Positions 63,938 to 64,000 of a stretch of DNA of 64,000 bases are shown piece after piece. Where the stretch lies: NCBI RefSeq assembly GCF_047511655.1, contig NC_133405.1, positions 92,167,046 to 92,231,045 on the forward strand, given 5' to 3'. Position 1 is the first letter of the stretch, and each line of letters opens with the position of its first letter. Source of the stretch: Castor canadensis. Its lineage: Eukaryota; Chordata; Mammalia; Rodentia; Castoridae. Position numbers and translations under genes: made by a program. The notes under the pieces are model-generated. The model saw nothing but the letters and a program-made list of their open reading frames with translations. It searched no databases and was not told the DNA's origin.

Positions 63938-64000
63938 AGTGGTATTAGAATTTGAACTCAGGGCTCCACACTTGCTAGATAGGTGTGCTACTGCTTGAGC
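63938..64000 (-). repeat. tRNA-like SINE, cut by window end
   Basis: Antisense; gaatttgaactcagggctcc to gcttgagc at the edge. Confidence 0.8.

Larger units (their letters stand above)
49573..64000. other. Intergenic region, repeat-rich
   Basis: No host coding exon found. SINEs, an antisense L2 (about 55270-55550 and 59800-60000), a U2 fragment, an orphan CpG-rich patch, a MaLR LTR, MER20-like relics and an antisense L1M piece (62990-63632). Unexplained stretches: 50190-50500, 51770-52620, 52970-53450, 54150-54530, 55560-56260, 57765-58215, 62090-62300, 62380-62990. Confidence 0.7.

Overview
This is a stretch of a placental-mammal X chromosome. It carries SMC1A (minus strand, 3380-24576, first 19 coding exons), RIBC1 (plus strand, about 24840-35890, complete) and HSD17B10 (minus strand, about 36010-38286, complete). 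This is the gene order and orientation of human Xp11.22. The dominant repeats are 7SL-derived B1-like units, tRNA/ID-like units, and composites that join a 7SL-like head to a tRNA-like tail ending in A-runs. That mix points to a rodent, and I infer a castorimorph (beaver or kangaroo-rat relative). The species call is inference. The gene calls rest on exon-by-exon translation.

Layout: 1-3379 is SMC1A intron 19; exons 20 onward lie outside the window. 3380-24576 holds exons 19 to 1, encoding residues 1-991 of cohesin subunit SMC1A. 24577-24974 is a CpG-rich divergent promoter shared with RIBC1. RIBC1 exon 1 ends at 24974 and its coding exons run 31383-35721 (379 aa). RIBC1 and HSD17B10 converge tail to tail, with poly(A) signals about 155 bp apart (35867 and 36031). 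HSD17B10 has six exons (261 aa) and a CpG-rich promoter at 38200-38450. From 38450 to 64000 I find no host gene. It holds SINEs, L2/MIR/MER fossils, an RPS29 processed pseudogene, a nearly full-length L1 with a 14-bp target duplication (43570-49558), a U2 snRNA fragment, a solo MaLR LTR, and an orphan CpG-rich patch at 53,750-54,000.

The genes are functionally separate: chromosome cohesion (SMC1A), ciliary or flagellar ribbon protein (RIBC1), and mitochondrial dehydrogenase plus tRNA processing (HSD17B10). The divergent promoter carries motifs suited to each side: E2F-like, CCAAT and TCTCGCGA near SMC1A, and a perfect RFX X-box palindrome near RIBC1. No undescribed gene system was found. The most checkable novelties are the X-box, an in-frame upstream ATG in RIBC1 exon 1, a mirtron-like SMC1A intron, a duplicated splice junction at SMC1A exon 14/15, the orphan CpG patch, and two SINE architectures (a heterotrimer and a shared-deletion subfamily).
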